Source: CALABS01 sp050260775
GTDB taxonomy: Bacteria; Pseudomonadota; Alphaproteobacteria; Rhodospirillales; Magnetospirillaceae
DNA length: 64,000 bases
Direction: 5' to 3'
Assembly (NCBI GenBank): GCA_050260775.1
Contig: JBLNCP010000028.1
Span: 90,912-154,911 of the forward strand
A model generated the notes under the pieces. The model did no database searches, was not told where the DNA came from, and saw only the letters and a program-made list of their open reading frames with translations. Of this stretch, positions 1 through 8,575 are shown in pieces. Position numbers and translations under genes: made by a program. Numbering within the stretch: the first letter of the stretch is position 1; each line of letters begins with the position of its first letter.

Positions 1-342
1 CCGGCGCGCCACCCAGGCGCCGAACTCGGGGTATTGCATCAGCACGGTGTCGTCGATGCCGTCGGGGTTCTGCCGCAGCACCGCCTTGCCGCGCGGGGTG
101 ATGCGGAAGCGTCCCTCCGGCAGGACCTCGATCAAGTGGGCGGCCTCGGCGTGGAAGCGGGCGTCGTCGAGGTGCGCCATCAGCTCGTTGCGCGGCACCG
201 GTTCGCCTTCATGCGCCGTCTCGCGGCCCTGGAGCACGAGCTCGGCGGCGGCGTCCAGCGTGGCGGAGCCCTGTCCGGCCACCCGCAGGATGGCCAGCAT
301 GAGGTCGGGAAAATTGAGCAGGGGGCGTTCGTGGAATTCCAT
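1..342 (-). CDS. Mrr-type N-terminal winged-helix protein, partial (3' end outside the window)
   Basis: This is the first ~114 codons of a gene read leftward off the window edge. The translation starts MEFHERPLLNFPDLMLAIL and ends in a segment rich in RITPRGKAVL, GIDDTVLMQYPEF. That pattern (a winged helix, then a GxxRITxxGxxVL wing, then an IDxxxLxxxPEF tail) is how the N-terminal DNA-binding domain of Mrr-type restriction endonucleases looks. The catalytic domain would lie outside the window, so nuclease function cannot be confirmed. The reading frame stays open upstream of the chosen ATG for some codons, so the start may be further right. The gene lies downstream of aroG on the same strand, beyond a GC-rich hairpin. 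It could equally be a solitary regulatory winged-helix protein. Confidence 0.5.
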   Translation of the reverse strand, partial: MEFHERPLLNFPDLMLAILRVAGQGSATLDAAAELVLQGRETAHEGEPVPRNELMAHLDDARFHAEAAHLIEVLPEGRFRITPRGKAVLRQNPDGIDDTVLMQYPEFGAWVARR

Positions 343-400
343 CCCCAGGATGTGGGGGGTGGAACCCGTCGTGTCATCACCCCGGCAGGGGCGGGGAAGG

Positions 401-430
401 GGGCGGCCGTTCTCGATGGAGCGGCCGCCC
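401..430 (-). terminator. GC-rich hairpin just past the aroG stop
   Basis: A perfect 9-bp inverted repeat (GGGCGGCCG at 401-409 and CGGCCGCCC at 422-430, 12-nt loop) lies 8 nt beyond the aroG stop codon. The following bases are C-rich and not a T run, so it is either a weak intrinsic terminator or a 3'-end stabilising hairpin. Termination here is inferred from position. Confidence 0.4.
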
Positions 431-437
431 GTTCCTG

Positions 438-1820
438 TTATCCCTGGGCCGCGAGCTGGCAGGCGCGCCGCTGCGACCGCTCGGCCTTGAGCTGATCGGC
501 GATCAGGAAGGCCAGCTCCAGCGCCTGGTTGGCGTTGAGGCGGGGATCGCAATGGGTGTGGTAACGGTCGCCGAGGCGGGCTTCGGTGACCGCCTTGGTG
601 CCGCCGACGCACTCGGTGACGTCCTGGCCGGTCATCTCGAAGTGGACGCCGCCGGCATGGGTGCCCTCGGCCTTGTGCACGGCGAAGAAGGCCCGGACTT
701 CGGCGAGGATGCGGTCGAACTCGCGGGTCTTGTAGTTGCCGGCCTTGACGGTGTTGGCGTGCATGGGATCGCACGACCACACCACCTCACGGCCCTCGCG
801 CCGAACGGCGCGGACCAGCGCCGGCAGCTTCTCGCCGATGTTCTCGGCGCCCATGCGGGTGATGATGGTGATGCGGCCGGACTCGTTGTCGGGATTGAGC
901 GAATCCAGCAGGCCCATCAGGCCGTCCGCGGTCATGCTTGGGCCGACCTTGAACCCGATCGGGTTCTTGACGCCGCGCAGGAACTCGACGTGGCCGGCGT
1001 CGAGCTGACGGGTGCGCTCGCCGATCCACAGCATGTGCGCCGAACAATCGTACCAATCGCCCGAGGTCGAATCGACGCGGGTGAGCGCCTGCTCGTAGGG
1101 CAGCAGCAGCGCCTCGTGCGAGGTGAAGAACTCGGTCTCGCGGATCTGCGGCGTGGTCTCCGAGGTCATGCCGCAGGCCCCCATGAAGGCCAGCGTCTCG
1201 GACAGGCGGTTGGCGAGGTCCTCGTACAGCTTGCCCTGCAGCGAGCCGGCGACGCAGCCCAGCGTCCACTGGTGCACCTTGTGCAGGTCGGCGTAGCCGC
1301 CCTGGGCGAAGGCGCGCAGCAGATTGAGGGTGGCGGCCGACTGGTTGTAGGCCCGCACCATGCGCTCGGGATCGGGCACGCGGGCGGCCTCGGTGAACTC
1401 GATGCCGTTGACGATGTCGCCGCGGTAGCTGGGCAAGGTCACGCCGTCGATGGTCTCGGTGTCGGCCGAGCGCGGCTTGGCGAACTGGCCGGCCATGCGG
1501 CCCACCTTCACCACCGGCATGGCGGCGCCGTAGGTCAGCACGACGGCCATCTGCAGCATGACGCGGAAGGTGTCGCGGATGTTGTTGGCGCGGAACTCGG
1601 CGAAGCTCTCGGCGCAATCGCCGCCCTGCAGCAGGAACGCCTTGCCGGCCGCCACGTCGGCCAGCGACGCCTTGAGCCGCCGGGCCTCGCCGGCGAACAC
1701 CAGGGGGGGATAACCGCGCAGGACCTCCTCGACCTCGGCCAGCTTGGCCTGGTCGGGGTAGGAGGGAACCTGGTGGATGGGCTTCGACCGCCAGCTGTCC
1801 GGCGTCCAACTCTCGGGCAT
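438..1820 (-). CDS. aroG: Class II 3-deoxy-D-arabino-heptulosonate 7-phosphate (DAHP) synthase
   Basis: The product condenses phosphoenolpyruvate and erythrose 4-phosphate in the first step of the shikimate pathway. It is the class II (plant/mycobacterial, AroH-II) type: residues 66-72 read GGDCAES, giving the metal-binding Cys69, and later segments CDPMHANT, GGVHFEMTGQ and HCDPRLNANQ supply the His, Glu and Asp metal ligands known for this family. The KVGRMAGQFAKPRS stretch is also typical. At 460 residues it matches the family length. The start at 1820 (MPESWTPDSW) is chosen because AGAGGA lies about 4 nt upstream; the open frame extends to 1859 with no better ribosome site. It is divergent from the methyltransferase at 1919, so a promoter should lie in the 98-bp gap. 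Confidence 0.96.
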   Translation of the reverse strand: MPESWTPDSWRSKPIHQVPSYPDQAKLAEVEEVLRGYPPLVFAGEARRLKASLADVAAGKAFLLQGGDCAESFAEFRANNIRDTFRVMLQMAVVLTYGAAMPVVKVGRMAGQFAKPRSADTETIDGVTLPSYRGDIVNGIEFTEAARVPDPERMVRAYNQSAATLNLLRAFAQGGYADLHKVHQWTLGCVAGSLQGKLYEDLANRLSETLAFMGACGMTSETTPQIRETEFFTSHEALLLPYEQALTRVDSTSGDWYDCSAHMLWIGERTRQLDAGHVEFLRGVKNPIGFKVGPSMTADGLMGLLDSLNPDNESGRITIITRMGAENIGEKLPALVRAVRREGREVVWSCDPMHANTVKAGNYKTREFDRILAEVRAFFAVHKAEGTHAGGVHFEMTGQDVTECVGGTKAVTEARLGDRYHTHCDPRLNANQALELAFLIADQLKAERSQRRACQLAAQG

Positions 1821-1918
1821 TTGTCCTCTGATCTCCATTCTCGCAGGCGCGAGATGCAAAGCGTCCTCTATACGACTCTGGGAGTGAGAATTCCAGACGG
1901 CAATGCTATCGTCGCAGC

Positions 1919-2551
1919 ATGACCACGACCGAACAGCGGCGCGCGCACTGGGAGGGCGTCTGGACCACCAAGCAGCCCGAGGCGGTGAGCTGGTTCCAGG
2001 CCGACCCGGCCATGTCGCTCGCCCTGATCGGGGACGTCGGATTGCGGCGCGACGCCGCCATCATCGATGTGGGAGGCGGCGCCTCCCCGCTCGTCGACCG
2101 GCTGGTCGACCGGGGCTACGTCCACGTGGCGGTGCTCGACGTCTCGGCCGCCGCCCTGGCGCATGCGGCGGAACGGCTGGGACCGCTCGGCGAGGACGTC
2201 ACCTGGATCGAATCGGATGTGCTCGCCTGGAAGCCGGTGCCCGGGCTCTTTGACCTTTGGCACGACCGGGCCGTCCTCCATTTCCTGACCGACCCCGCCG
2301 ACCAGCAGGCCTATGTCCGTGTGCTTGAGACCGCGCTCGCTCCCGAGGGGACGGTCATCCTTGCCACCTTCGCCCCCGATGGGCCCGAGAAGTGCTCGGG
2401 GCTGCCGGTGGCCCGCCATGACGGCGCGTCCCTAACGCGCCTGTTGGGAGCGGGTTTCGTCCTGGTGGACGAGCGCGCCGAGGAGCACGCCACGCCGGCG
2501 GGCGGCATCCAGAAATTCCGCTGGTGCGTGTTCCGTCGCCGCCAAGGGTGA
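1919..2551 (+). CDS. Class I SAM-dependent methyltransferase, substrate unknown
   Basis: A 210-residue protein with a Rossmann-type SAM-binding motif I (IIDVGGGASPL, about residues 48-58), an acidic end of strand beta-2 (VAVLDVS) and a motif-II-like DLWHDRAVLHF region. The N-terminal HWEGVWTTKQPEAVSWFQ resembles small methyltransferases annotated as thiopurine or tellurite-resistance-like (TehB/TPMT side of the fold), in which a Trp-rich start is common. Nothing in the neighbourhood points to the substrate. It is divergently transcribed from aroG and followed by a separate histidine kinase gene. Confidence 0.8.
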   Translation: MTTTEQRRAHWEGVWTTKQPEAVSWFQADPAMSLALIGDVGLRRDAAIIDVGGGASPLVDRLVDRGYVHVAVLDVSAAALAHAAERLGPLGEDVTWIESDVLAWKPVPGLFDLWHDRAVLHFLTDPADQQAYVRVLETALAPEGTVILATFAPDGPEKCSGLPVARHDGASLTRLLGAGFVLVDERAEEHATPAGGIQKFRWCVFRRRQG

Positions 2552-2669
2552 CGTGGGCGCAACCCCTGGTTAAGGGCCAGCTATGACCATACCTTCGCGC
2601 GGTTGACCGCTGGTACTCCGAAGGTCTTAATTGGTCTAATTCTTGGCAGTGGCCTTCGCCAGGCATGGG

Positions 2670-4148
2670 ATGGGCCGATTGATCCCCTTTTTGCGAAAGA
2701 ACTTGCCGCTCGGTCACATCGACGACCGGAAGGTCACGCTCATCAACACCGCGTTGACGGTCGTGGTCTTCCTCCTCGACTGCATGCTGCCCGATGGGGT
2801 GTCAGGCAACATCCTTTATATCGCCACCATCATGACGGCGGCCTATTCGCCCGTCCCGAACGCCCCCTACCGCTGGGCGGCGGTTTCCACCGTGGCGTCC
2901 TTGGCGGCATCGGTCTTTGCCCCGGCCGGCGTGGGCATCGTTTGGGAAGCCGCGGACAGGGCGATGACCATTGCCTCCCTCTGGCTGGTGGCAGCGGTCG
3001 TCTGCCGGCTGCGCGAGGCCCGCGGCGAGGCGGAGACCGAGCGGCGCCGGGCGGTGGAGGCCATGGAAGCCAAGGGACGGTTCCTGTCGGCGGCGAGCCA
3101 CGACCTGCGCCAGCCGGTGCAGTCGCTCATGCTGTTCGTCGCCGCCCTCGAAGGCAAGCTGAAGGACAACCCGACGCAGGGGATCGTCGCCTCGATGGCG
3201 CGGGCGACCGAGGCCCTGAAGACCCTGCTGGACAACGTCCTCGACATCTCGAAGCTGGATGCCGGCGTGTTGCAGCCCAAGACCGAAGAGTTCGCGGTCG
3301 GCCCGCTGCTCGCGCGCGTTGCCGAGGAATACGGGCTCCAGACGGAAGCCAAGGGGCTGCGGCTCCACCACGTCCCCTGTCGGCTGTGGAGCCGGAGCGA
3401 CCCTGCCTTGGTGGAGCGGATCCTGCGCAATCTGGTCGACAACGCCGTGCGCTACACTGAGGCGGGCGGCATCCTGATCGGCTGCCGACATGCCGCCGGC
3501 CGTCTGCGGATCGAGGTGGTGGACACCGGCCGGGGCATCCCCGAGGACCAGATCGAGCGCATCTTCGACGAGTTCCATCAGGTGGGCAATCCCGAGCGTT
3601 CGCGCCAGCACGGGCATGGGCTGGGCCTGGCCATCGTCAAGCGGACGGCCGAACTGCTGGGCCTGCAGCTCACGGTTGCCTCCGTCATCGGCCAAGGCAC
3701 GCGGTTCAGCCTCGACCTGCCGTCCATCCCGGCTCCGCCGGCGCAGCCTTCCGATCCCCAGACGATCGAGACGGTGCCGGCCGACATGGCGGTGCTGGTC
3801 GTGGAAGACGACCCGCTGGTACTGCCGGCCATCAAGATGGTGCTGGAGAATCTTGGGTGCAGCGTCGAGGCGACAGCGTCCCGCAGTGACGCCCTGGTGG
3901 CGGCCCGCCTGCATCCGCCGGCCCTGATCATCTCGGATTTCCGGCTGCCTGGCGACTGCGACGGCATCCAGATCATCTCGGACATCCGCTCGCTGCTCGG
4001 CGCGGACGTGCCGGCATCGGTCCTCACCGGCGACCTCAACCCCGCCATCGAGGCGCGGAGCCGGCGTCTCGGTATGGGCCTGCTGCGCAAGCCGGTGCGG
4101 CAGGACGACCTGGCCTTCCTCGTCGCCGGGGTGCGCAAGGCCTCCTGA
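2670..4148 (+). CDS. Membrane-associated hybrid histidine kinase with C-terminal receiver domain
   Basis: The N-terminus (to about residue 115) carries three to four hydrophobic segments. It is followed by a charged helical linker, a HisKA domain with FLSAASHDLRQPVQ (phospho-His144), a HATPase_c domain with the N box LRNLVDNAVRY (Asn258), G boxes DTGRGIP and GHGLGLAIVKR, and a receiver domain starting AVLVVEDD with the probable phospho-Asp423 in LIISDFRLPG. The SHDLRQP form of the H box marks a subfamily of hybrid kinases; a second member without receiver lies at 42911. The start is uncertain: ATG 2670 is used; an upstream TTG at 2643 would add nine residues but has no ribosome site. No response regulator gene is adjacent, so it may phosphorelay to an unlinked partner. 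The signal is unknown. Confidence 0.88.
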   Translation: MGRLIPFLRKNLPLGHIDDRKVTLINTALTVVVFLLDCMLPDGVSGNILYIATIMTAAYSPVPNAPYRWAAVSTVASLAASVFAPAGVGIVWEAADRAMTIASLWLVAAVVCRLREARGEAETERRRAVEAMEAKGRFLSAASHDLRQPVQSLMLFVAALEGKLKDNPTQGIVASMARATEALKTLLDNVLDISKLDAGVLQPKTEEFAVGPLLARVAEEYGLQTEAKGLRLHHVPCRLWSRSDPALVERILRNLVDNAVRYTEAGGILIGCRHAAGRLRIEVVDTGRGIPEDQIERIFDEFHQVGNPERSRQHGHGLGLAIVKRTAELLGLQLTVASVIGQGTRFSLDLPSIPAPPAQPSDPQTIETVPADMAVLVVEDDPLVLPAIKMVLENLGCSVEATASRSDALVAARLHPPALIISDFRLPGDCDGIQIISDIRSLLGADVPASVLTGDLNPAIEARSRRLGMGLLRKPVRQDDLAFLVAGVRKAS

Positions 4149-4256
4149 GCGTCCGTGCCCCGCTAGCCCGTCGTCGCCCTGGATTGCGTTACCCGGATGG
4201 GGCATGGTGCGTCGCCGTGGCACGGGTTTGGTGCCACCCAATCGGGTAGATGCGCC

Positions 4257-4817
4257 ATGACCAAGTCTCGTGACCTCTGGGTGTTCGGCTACGGATCGCT
4301 GATGTGGCGGCCCGGCTTCGAGCATGCCGAGGCGCTGCCCGCCTGGCTCGACGGCTGGTGCCGCGGCTTCTGCGTCTATTCCATGCATTACCGCGGCACG
4401 CCGGCACGGCCCGGGCTGGTGCTGGGGCTGGACGAGGGGGGCGCCTGCCGCGGCGTCGCCTTCCGCGTCCCGGCGGAACGGGCCGAAATGACCATCGAGT
4501 ACCTGGTCGAGCGCGAGCTGATCGGCTACGCCTACCAGCCGCGGACCCTGCCGGTGCGCCTGGAGCGCGGCGGCACCGTCGACGCCTACACCTTCGTCGC
4601 CGACCGCGCCCATCGCCATTACGCCGGCCGGCTGCCGCTGGAACAGGCGGCGGCCATCATCATGGACGCCGAGGGGCAGGCCGGGCTCAACCGCGACTAC
4701 CTCATCAACACGGTGCGCCGCCTGGAAGCCGACGGCTTCACCGACCCGGACCTGCACGCGCTGCTGGTCGAGGTCGAGCGCCAGACCGGCCTGATCGAGG
4801 CCGGCGCGGGGATTTAA
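4257..4817 (+). CDS. ChaC-like gamma-glutamylcyclotransferase (glutathione-specific type)
   Basis: The product is expected to cleave glutathione to 5-oxoproline and Cys-Gly in the cytoplasm. The substrate-binding signature FGYGSLMW is at residues 10-17, and Glu87 in the YLVERE segment aligns by motif with the catalytic Glu of ChaC proteins (known family feature). The 186-residue length fits bacterial ChaC. The start is ATG 4257, immediately before the conserved MTKSRDLWVFGYG; an in-frame start at 4197 would add 20 residues of unlikely composition. The gene ends 10 bp before a long palindromic repeat that separates it from the convergent DyP peroxidase. Confidence 0.9.
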   Translation: MTKSRDLWVFGYGSLMWRPGFEHAEALPAWLDGWCRGFCVYSMHYRGTPARPGLVLGLDEGGACRGVAFRVPAERAEMTIEYLVERELIGYAYQPRTLPVRLERGGTVDAYTFVADRAHRHYAGRLPLEQAAAIIMDAEGQAGLNRDYLINTVRRLEADGFTDPDLHALLVEVERQTGLIEAGAGI

Positions 4818-4827
4818 GCGCGCGGGC

Positions 4828-4912
4828 TGTCATCCCGAGGAGTGGAAGCGACGAGGGACCTCGTGCGGCGCCGCCTGGTCGGGGCCTGACGAACGAGGTC
4901 TTTGGGATGACC
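4828..4912. repeat. R1 palindromic intergenic repeat, copy 1 (diverged)
   Basis: Begins TGTCATCCCGAGG and ends in the complementary GGGATGAC, with inner arms around GAGGGACCTCGT and ACGAGGTC. It fills nearly the whole gap between two convergent genes. Same family as the copies at 8487, 22152, 32306, 32410, 38472 and 52657. Confidence 0.8.
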
Positions 4913-4917
4913 GTCGT

Positions 4918-5841
4918 TCAGGACGACCGCGCGAGGCCTTCCAGGAACTCCAGGGACGGCACGAAGAACGACGCTCCGGTCACCGGCCGCGAGAAGTCCA
5001 TCAGGCGATCGTAGGCTCCGGTCTCGTCCGGCAGGACCATGCGTTCGAGCATCCGCCGGAACGGCGCCGGGCTGCGCCCGTAGGCGACGAAGTAGAGACC
5101 GTGCTCGGACGTCGTGCCGTAGGGCATGCTGTGGCGGACCACCTGAAGCTCTTCCCCATCCTCCTCGATGACCACCCGGGCGATGTGGGCGGACGGCGGC
5201 TTGGCGCCGTCGTCCAATTCCTCGTCCCCGTCCTTGGTGCGGCCGATGGCGGCCTCCTGCTCGGCGAGGCTGAGGGTTTCCCAGCGGCACAGCTGATGGA
5301 CCCAGCGCTGGATCGAGACGTAGCTGCCGCCGGCGAAGGCGGGGTCCTCGGCGCCGACCAGGGCGGCATCCGGCCGCTCGTCGCCCTTGGGGTTCTCGGT
5401 GCCGTCGACGAAGCCGGTGAGGTCGCGCCCGCCCAGGTGCTTGAAGCCGTGGATTTCCTCGACCAGCCGCACCTCCTTGCCCAGGGTGGCGGCCACCGTG
5501 CGGGCCAGTGCGAAATTGGCGTCGTGGCGCGGTGAATGGATGTGCACGAACAAGTCGGCCGGGGTGGCCGGCGCCGCGCGGTCGCCCGCGGCCACGGTGG
5601 CGAAGGGGGCCAGTTCCGCGGGCCTCGCCGCTCCGAACAGGCCGGGCCAGACGCCGGCCCCGAAGCCGACCGCACTGGAAAGGCCGGGCTCGCCGGTGCG
5701 CTCCGCCACCGCGGCGGTCAGCGCCGGCAGCCGCGCGGCGGCGCGGCGGATCACGGCAGGGTCGCATCCGTCGACGAGGGTGAAGGTCAGGAAGATGGCA
5801 AAATCTTCGCCTTCGGGAAGGATGGCGGTCTGCGGTCGCAT
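4918..5841 (-). CDS. Dye-decolorizing (DyP-type, YfeX-like) heme peroxidase
   Basis: A 307-residue heme peroxidase. The family GxxDG motif is GFVDG at 143-147 (distal Asp146). The proximal heme ligand is His219 (SAHIAR) and the distal Arg is Arg236 (VVRHSMPYG). These positions match E. coli YfeX (Asp143, His215, Arg232) with nearly constant offset. No Tat or Sec signal is visible, so it is a cytoplasmic type; no encapsulin gene is nearby and the C-terminus lacks a recognisable encapsulin-targeting tail. ATG 5841 is preceded by AAGGAC at a good distance. It lies 31 bp downstream of the unknown gene at 5873-6670 on the same strand and is probably co-transcribed with it. The physiological substrate is unknown. 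Confidence 0.92.
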   Translation of the reverse strand: MRPQTAILPEGEDFAIFLTFTLVDGCDPAVIRRAAARLPALTAAVAERTGEPGLSSAVGFGAGVWPGLFGAARPAELAPFATVAAGDRAAPATPADLFVHIHSPRHDANFALARTVAATLGKEVRLVEEIHGFKHLGGRDLTGFVDGTENPKGDERPDAALVGAEDPAFAGGSYVSIQRWVHQLCRWETLSLAEQEAAIGRTKDGDEELDDGAKPPSAHIARVVIEEDGEELQVVRHSMPYGTTSEHGLYFVAYGRSPAPFRRMLERMVLPDETGAYDRLMDFSRPVTGASFFVPSLEFLEGLARSS

Positions 5842-5872
5842 GAGTGTCCTTGGCTGCAGGCTTGAGAAGGGG

Positions 5873-6670
5873 TCAGCCGCCGTCGAGGCGCCGGAAGAAT
5901 TCGGCCAGCGCGTCGGCGGTGTGCTCGCCATAGCGCTTGCGCACGGTGTCGGGCCGGCTGACCAGGACACCACGCAGGTCGGCGAAGAGGGTGTGCATCA
6001 ACTCGGCGAACCCATATTCGGTCAGCCGCCAGTGCTCGTCCGGTGCCCCGGGGGCCGCCGGCGCCAGATGGCTGTTGATCAGGTCCATGAACCATTCGCG
6101 CCGGCGCTGGAAGTTGGCGAAGTAATGGGCGATCACCACCAGCACGTCGTTGGTCAGCGCACGCGATTCCGCGTCGGCGTGGACGCCCTCCCAATTGTAG
6201 CTGCCGCCGGGATTGCGGTAGCGGTCAAGGATGGCCTGGGACTTGCGCTGGCACTGCTCGTAGAGCATGGGGCCGATCATCTTGTCGACGGCCAGGTTGA
6301 AGCCGGGGATCATGCGCCGGCTGAGCACGCCCTGGCCGCCGTCGTCGCCCTGGCGCGGCGGAAACAGCTTGGCGAAGGCCTTCATCAGGATGCGGTCGAA
6401 GGGGCGGCGGCGGGCGCTTTCCCACTGCTTGGCTTCGCGCGCCACCGAGCAGGAATCGTAGGCGCGGCGGAAGGCCGGGGCGAAGCGGTCGGCCTCGTCG
6501 CTCAGGAAGCGCTCGGCGATGGCCCGGATGGCCTCGGCGGTGAGCTGGCCGCCGGCCTTGCGCGCCTCCACCTCGAGGCGGGTGGTGAAGTGGCCGATCA
6601 TGGTGTTGGAGATCGCCTCGCAGCAATGCGGACCGGCGGTCTTCGGCTTCGGGTCGAAATCACTCGTCAT
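5873..6670 (-). CDS. Unrecognised protein encoded directly upstream of the DyP peroxidase
   Basis: A 265-residue mostly helical protein with no signal peptide or membrane segment. Visible features are PHCCEAISNTMIGHF near the N-terminus, an Arg/Lys-rich middle (EAKQWESARRRPFDRIL), and a C-terminal part with LTEYGFAELMHTLFADLRG and RKRYGEHTADALAEFFRRL. I cannot assign a family. Its only contextual clue is the 31-bp spacing to the peroxidase gene, which suggests one transcript. ATG 6670 is chosen (GGGAG about 9 nt upstream); ATG 6685 in the same frame is an alternative. It is divergent from nadE. Confidence 0.75.
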   Translation of the reverse strand: MTSDFDPKPKTAGPHCCEAISNTMIGHFTTRLEVEARKAGGQLTAEAIRAIAERFLSDEADRFAPAFRRAYDSCSVAREAKQWESARRRPFDRILMKAFAKLFPPRQGDDGGQGVLSRRMIPGFNLAVDKMIGPMLYEQCQRKSQAILDRYRNPGGSYNWEGVHADAESRALTNDVLVVIAHYFANFQRRREWFMDLINSHLAPAAPGAPDEHWRLTEYGFAELMHTLFADLRGVLVSRPDTVRKRYGEHTADALAEFFRRLDGG

Positions 6671-6822
6671 GCGCGGGGCTCCCATCCCTATGATCAGGAT
6701 AGACCGGGTAGCCCCGCGGCTTCCAGTGGCCTCGGGAGGCCGCAGCCGCCGGGGCGCATTGACTCGACTGCCCCCGTGCCGTAAGTCCACTCCAGCTTCA
6801 CAATCCGGCAGGCCCCGATCCC

Positions 6823-8481
6823 ATGTCCGACGCCTTGTCCATCGCGCTCGCGCAGATCAACCCGGTGGTCGGCGACATCGCCGGCAACGTCCGGCGCATA
6901 CGCGAGGCCCGGGCCGAGGCGGCGGGCCAGGGCGCCCAGCTCGTCGTCTATCCCGAGCTCACGGTGTCCGGCTATCCGCCCGAGGACCTGGTGCTGAAGG
7001 AGGCCTTCCTCGATGCCGTCGAGGCGGCCATCGGGGAGCTGGCGGCCGACACCCGCGACGGCGGCCCCGCCCTGCTGGTGGGCGCGCCCTGGCGGGTCGA
7101 GGGGCGGCGCCACAACGCGGTGCTGCTGCTGGACAAGGGCGCGATCGCCGCCACCCGGCTCAAGCACCACCTGCCCAATTACGGCGTGTTCGACGAGGCG
7201 CGCGTGTTCGTCCCCGGGCCGGTGCCCGGTCCCATCTCCTTTCGCGGCGTCCGCCTGGGCGTCATGGTGTGCGAGGACATGTGGTACCCCGACGTCGCCG
7301 AGACCCTGGCGGAAACCGGTGCCGAGATCCTGGTGGTGCCCAACGGCTCGCCGTTCGAGATCGACAAGCACGATGTGCGCCTCAACCGCGCCGTCTCCCG
7401 CATCACCGAGACCGGCCTGCCCCTGCTTTACGTCAACCAGCTGGGCGGCCAGGACGAGCTGGTGTTCGATGGTGCCTCGTTCGCGCTAGACGCCAAGGGC
7501 AAGCCGCTGGTGCGCCTGCCGGCCTGGCTGCCGGCGGTGGTGACCACCGTGTGGCGGCGCGGGGAGCACGGCTGGACCACCGAAGGGCCGCTGGCGCCCG
7601 AGCTGCCGCGCTCGGAAAGCGTCTACCAGGCGCTGGTCCTGGGCCTGCGCGATTATGTGACCAAGAACGGGTTCCCCGGCGTGGTGCTCGGCTTGTCGGG
7701 CGGCATCGATTCGGCGCTGGCCGCTGCCGTGGCGGCGGACGCGCTGGGCGCCGACAAGGTGTGGTGCGTGATGATGCCGTCGCCCTACACCTCGGCCGAG
7801 AGCCTGGAGGATGCCGCCGAGGTGGCCCGCCTGCTCGGCTGCCGGCTGGACAGCATCGGCATCCAGCCCGCCATGGTCGCCTACGATTCCATGCTGGCCG
7901 CCACCTTCGCCGGCCGCGCCCCCGACATCACCGAAGAGAACCTGCAGTCGCGCGCCCGCGGCATGACTCTGATGGCCATCTCCAACAAGTTCGGGCCGAT
8001 GGTGCTGTCGACCGGCAACAAGAGCGAGATGAGCACCGGCTACGCCACCCTCTACGGCGACATGTGCGGCGGCTATGCGGTGCTGAAGGACGTCTACAAG
8101 ACCACCGTCTTCGAGGTCTGCCGCTGGCGCAACGGCGCGCGTCCCCAGGGCGGGCTCGGCCCCGACCACGCCGTGATGCCCGAGCGGGTCATCACCAAGC
8201 CGCCGTCGGCCGAGCTGAAGCCCGACCAGAAGGACCAGGACACCCTGCCGCCCTACGATGTGCTGGACGGCATCCTGGCCTGCCTGATCGAGGGCGAGCT
8301 GAGCGTGGCCGACACCGTCGCCAGGGGCTTCGACGAGGCGGTGGTGCGACGGGTGTGGAAGATGCTCGACCGCGCCGAATACAAGCGGCGCCAGGCCCCG
8401 CCCGGCGTCAAGATCTCGGGCCGTTCGTTCGGGCGCGACCGCCGCTACCCCATCACCAACGGCTTCACCAGGTCGATTTAG
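6823..8481 (+). CDS. nadE: Glutamine-dependent NAD+ synthase
   Basis: A two-domain enzyme that amidates nicotinic acid adenine dinucleotide with glutamine nitrogen, the last step of NAD synthesis. The N-terminal nitrilase-type glutaminase domain (about 1-270) carries the Glu45-Lys114-Cys150 triad in VVYPELTVSGYPPEDL, RLKHHLPNYGVFDE and GVMVCEDMWYPD. The C-terminal synthetase domain has the ATP pyrophosphatase P-loop GLSGGIDSAL and the STGNKSEMSTGYATLYGDMCGG segment. Length 552 is normal for the glutamine-dependent class. It is followed by an R1 repeat and gltX on the same strand. Confidence 0.97.
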   Translation: MSDALSIALAQINPVVGDIAGNVRRIREARAEAAGQGAQLVVYPELTVSGYPPEDLVLKEAFLDAVEAAIGELAADTRDGGPALLVGAPWRVEGRRHNAVLLLDKGAIAATRLKHHLPNYGVFDEARVFVPGPVPGPISFRGVRLGVMVCEDMWYPDVAETLAETGAEILVVPNGSPFEIDKHDVRLNRAVSRITETGLPLLYVNQLGGQDELVFDGASFALDAKGKPLVRLPAWLPAVVTTVWRRGEHGWTTEGPLAPELPRSESVYQALVLGLRDYVTKNGFPGVVLGLSGGIDSALAAAVAADALGADKVWCVMMPSPYTSAESLEDAAEVARLLGCRLDSIGIQPAMVAYDSMLAATFAGRAPDITEENLQSRARGMTLMAISNKFGPMVLSTGNKSEMSTGYATLYGDMCGGYAVLKDVYKTTVFEVCRWRNGARPQGGLGPDHAVMPERVITKPPSAELKPDQKDQDTLPPYDVLDGILACLIEGELSVADTVARGFDEAVVRRVWKMLDRAEYKRRQAPPGVKISGRSFGRDRRYPITNGFTRSI

Positions 8482-8486
8482 GTCGG

Positions 8487-8559
8487 TGTCATCCCGAGCG
8501 AAGCGAAGGATCTTGTTCCGCGCAGATCCTTCGGTCGCTTCGCTCCCTCAGGATGACAG
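8487..8559. repeat. R1 palindromic intergenic repeat, copy 2
   Basis: A near-perfect long palindrome: TGTCATCCCGAGCGAAGCG with GAAGGATCT on one arm, and AGATCCTTCG followed by GCTTCGCTCCCTCAGG and ATGACA on the other. This is the only R1 copy in the window lying between two co-directional genes (nadE and gltX). Confidence 0.9.
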
Positions 8560-8575
8560 CAAGGAAAGGTAGTCC

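Noticed and set aside
552..1922. A 456-codon frame on the + strand opposite aroG
   Set aside because: Gly/Ala/His-rich shadow; aroG on the other strand has all class II DAHP synthase motifs.
2802..4757. A 651-codon frame on the - strand
   Set aside because: Antisense to the hybrid kinase and ChaC-like genes; no domain recognised.
4918..5841. DyP peroxidase as encapsulin cargo
   Set aside because: No encapsulin gene nearby and no targeting-peptide-like tail at the C-terminus.
8487..8559. Possible intrinsic terminator or attenuator before gltX
   Set aside because: The palindrome belongs to the dispersed R1 family and lacks a T run; kept as a repeat, not as a terminator.
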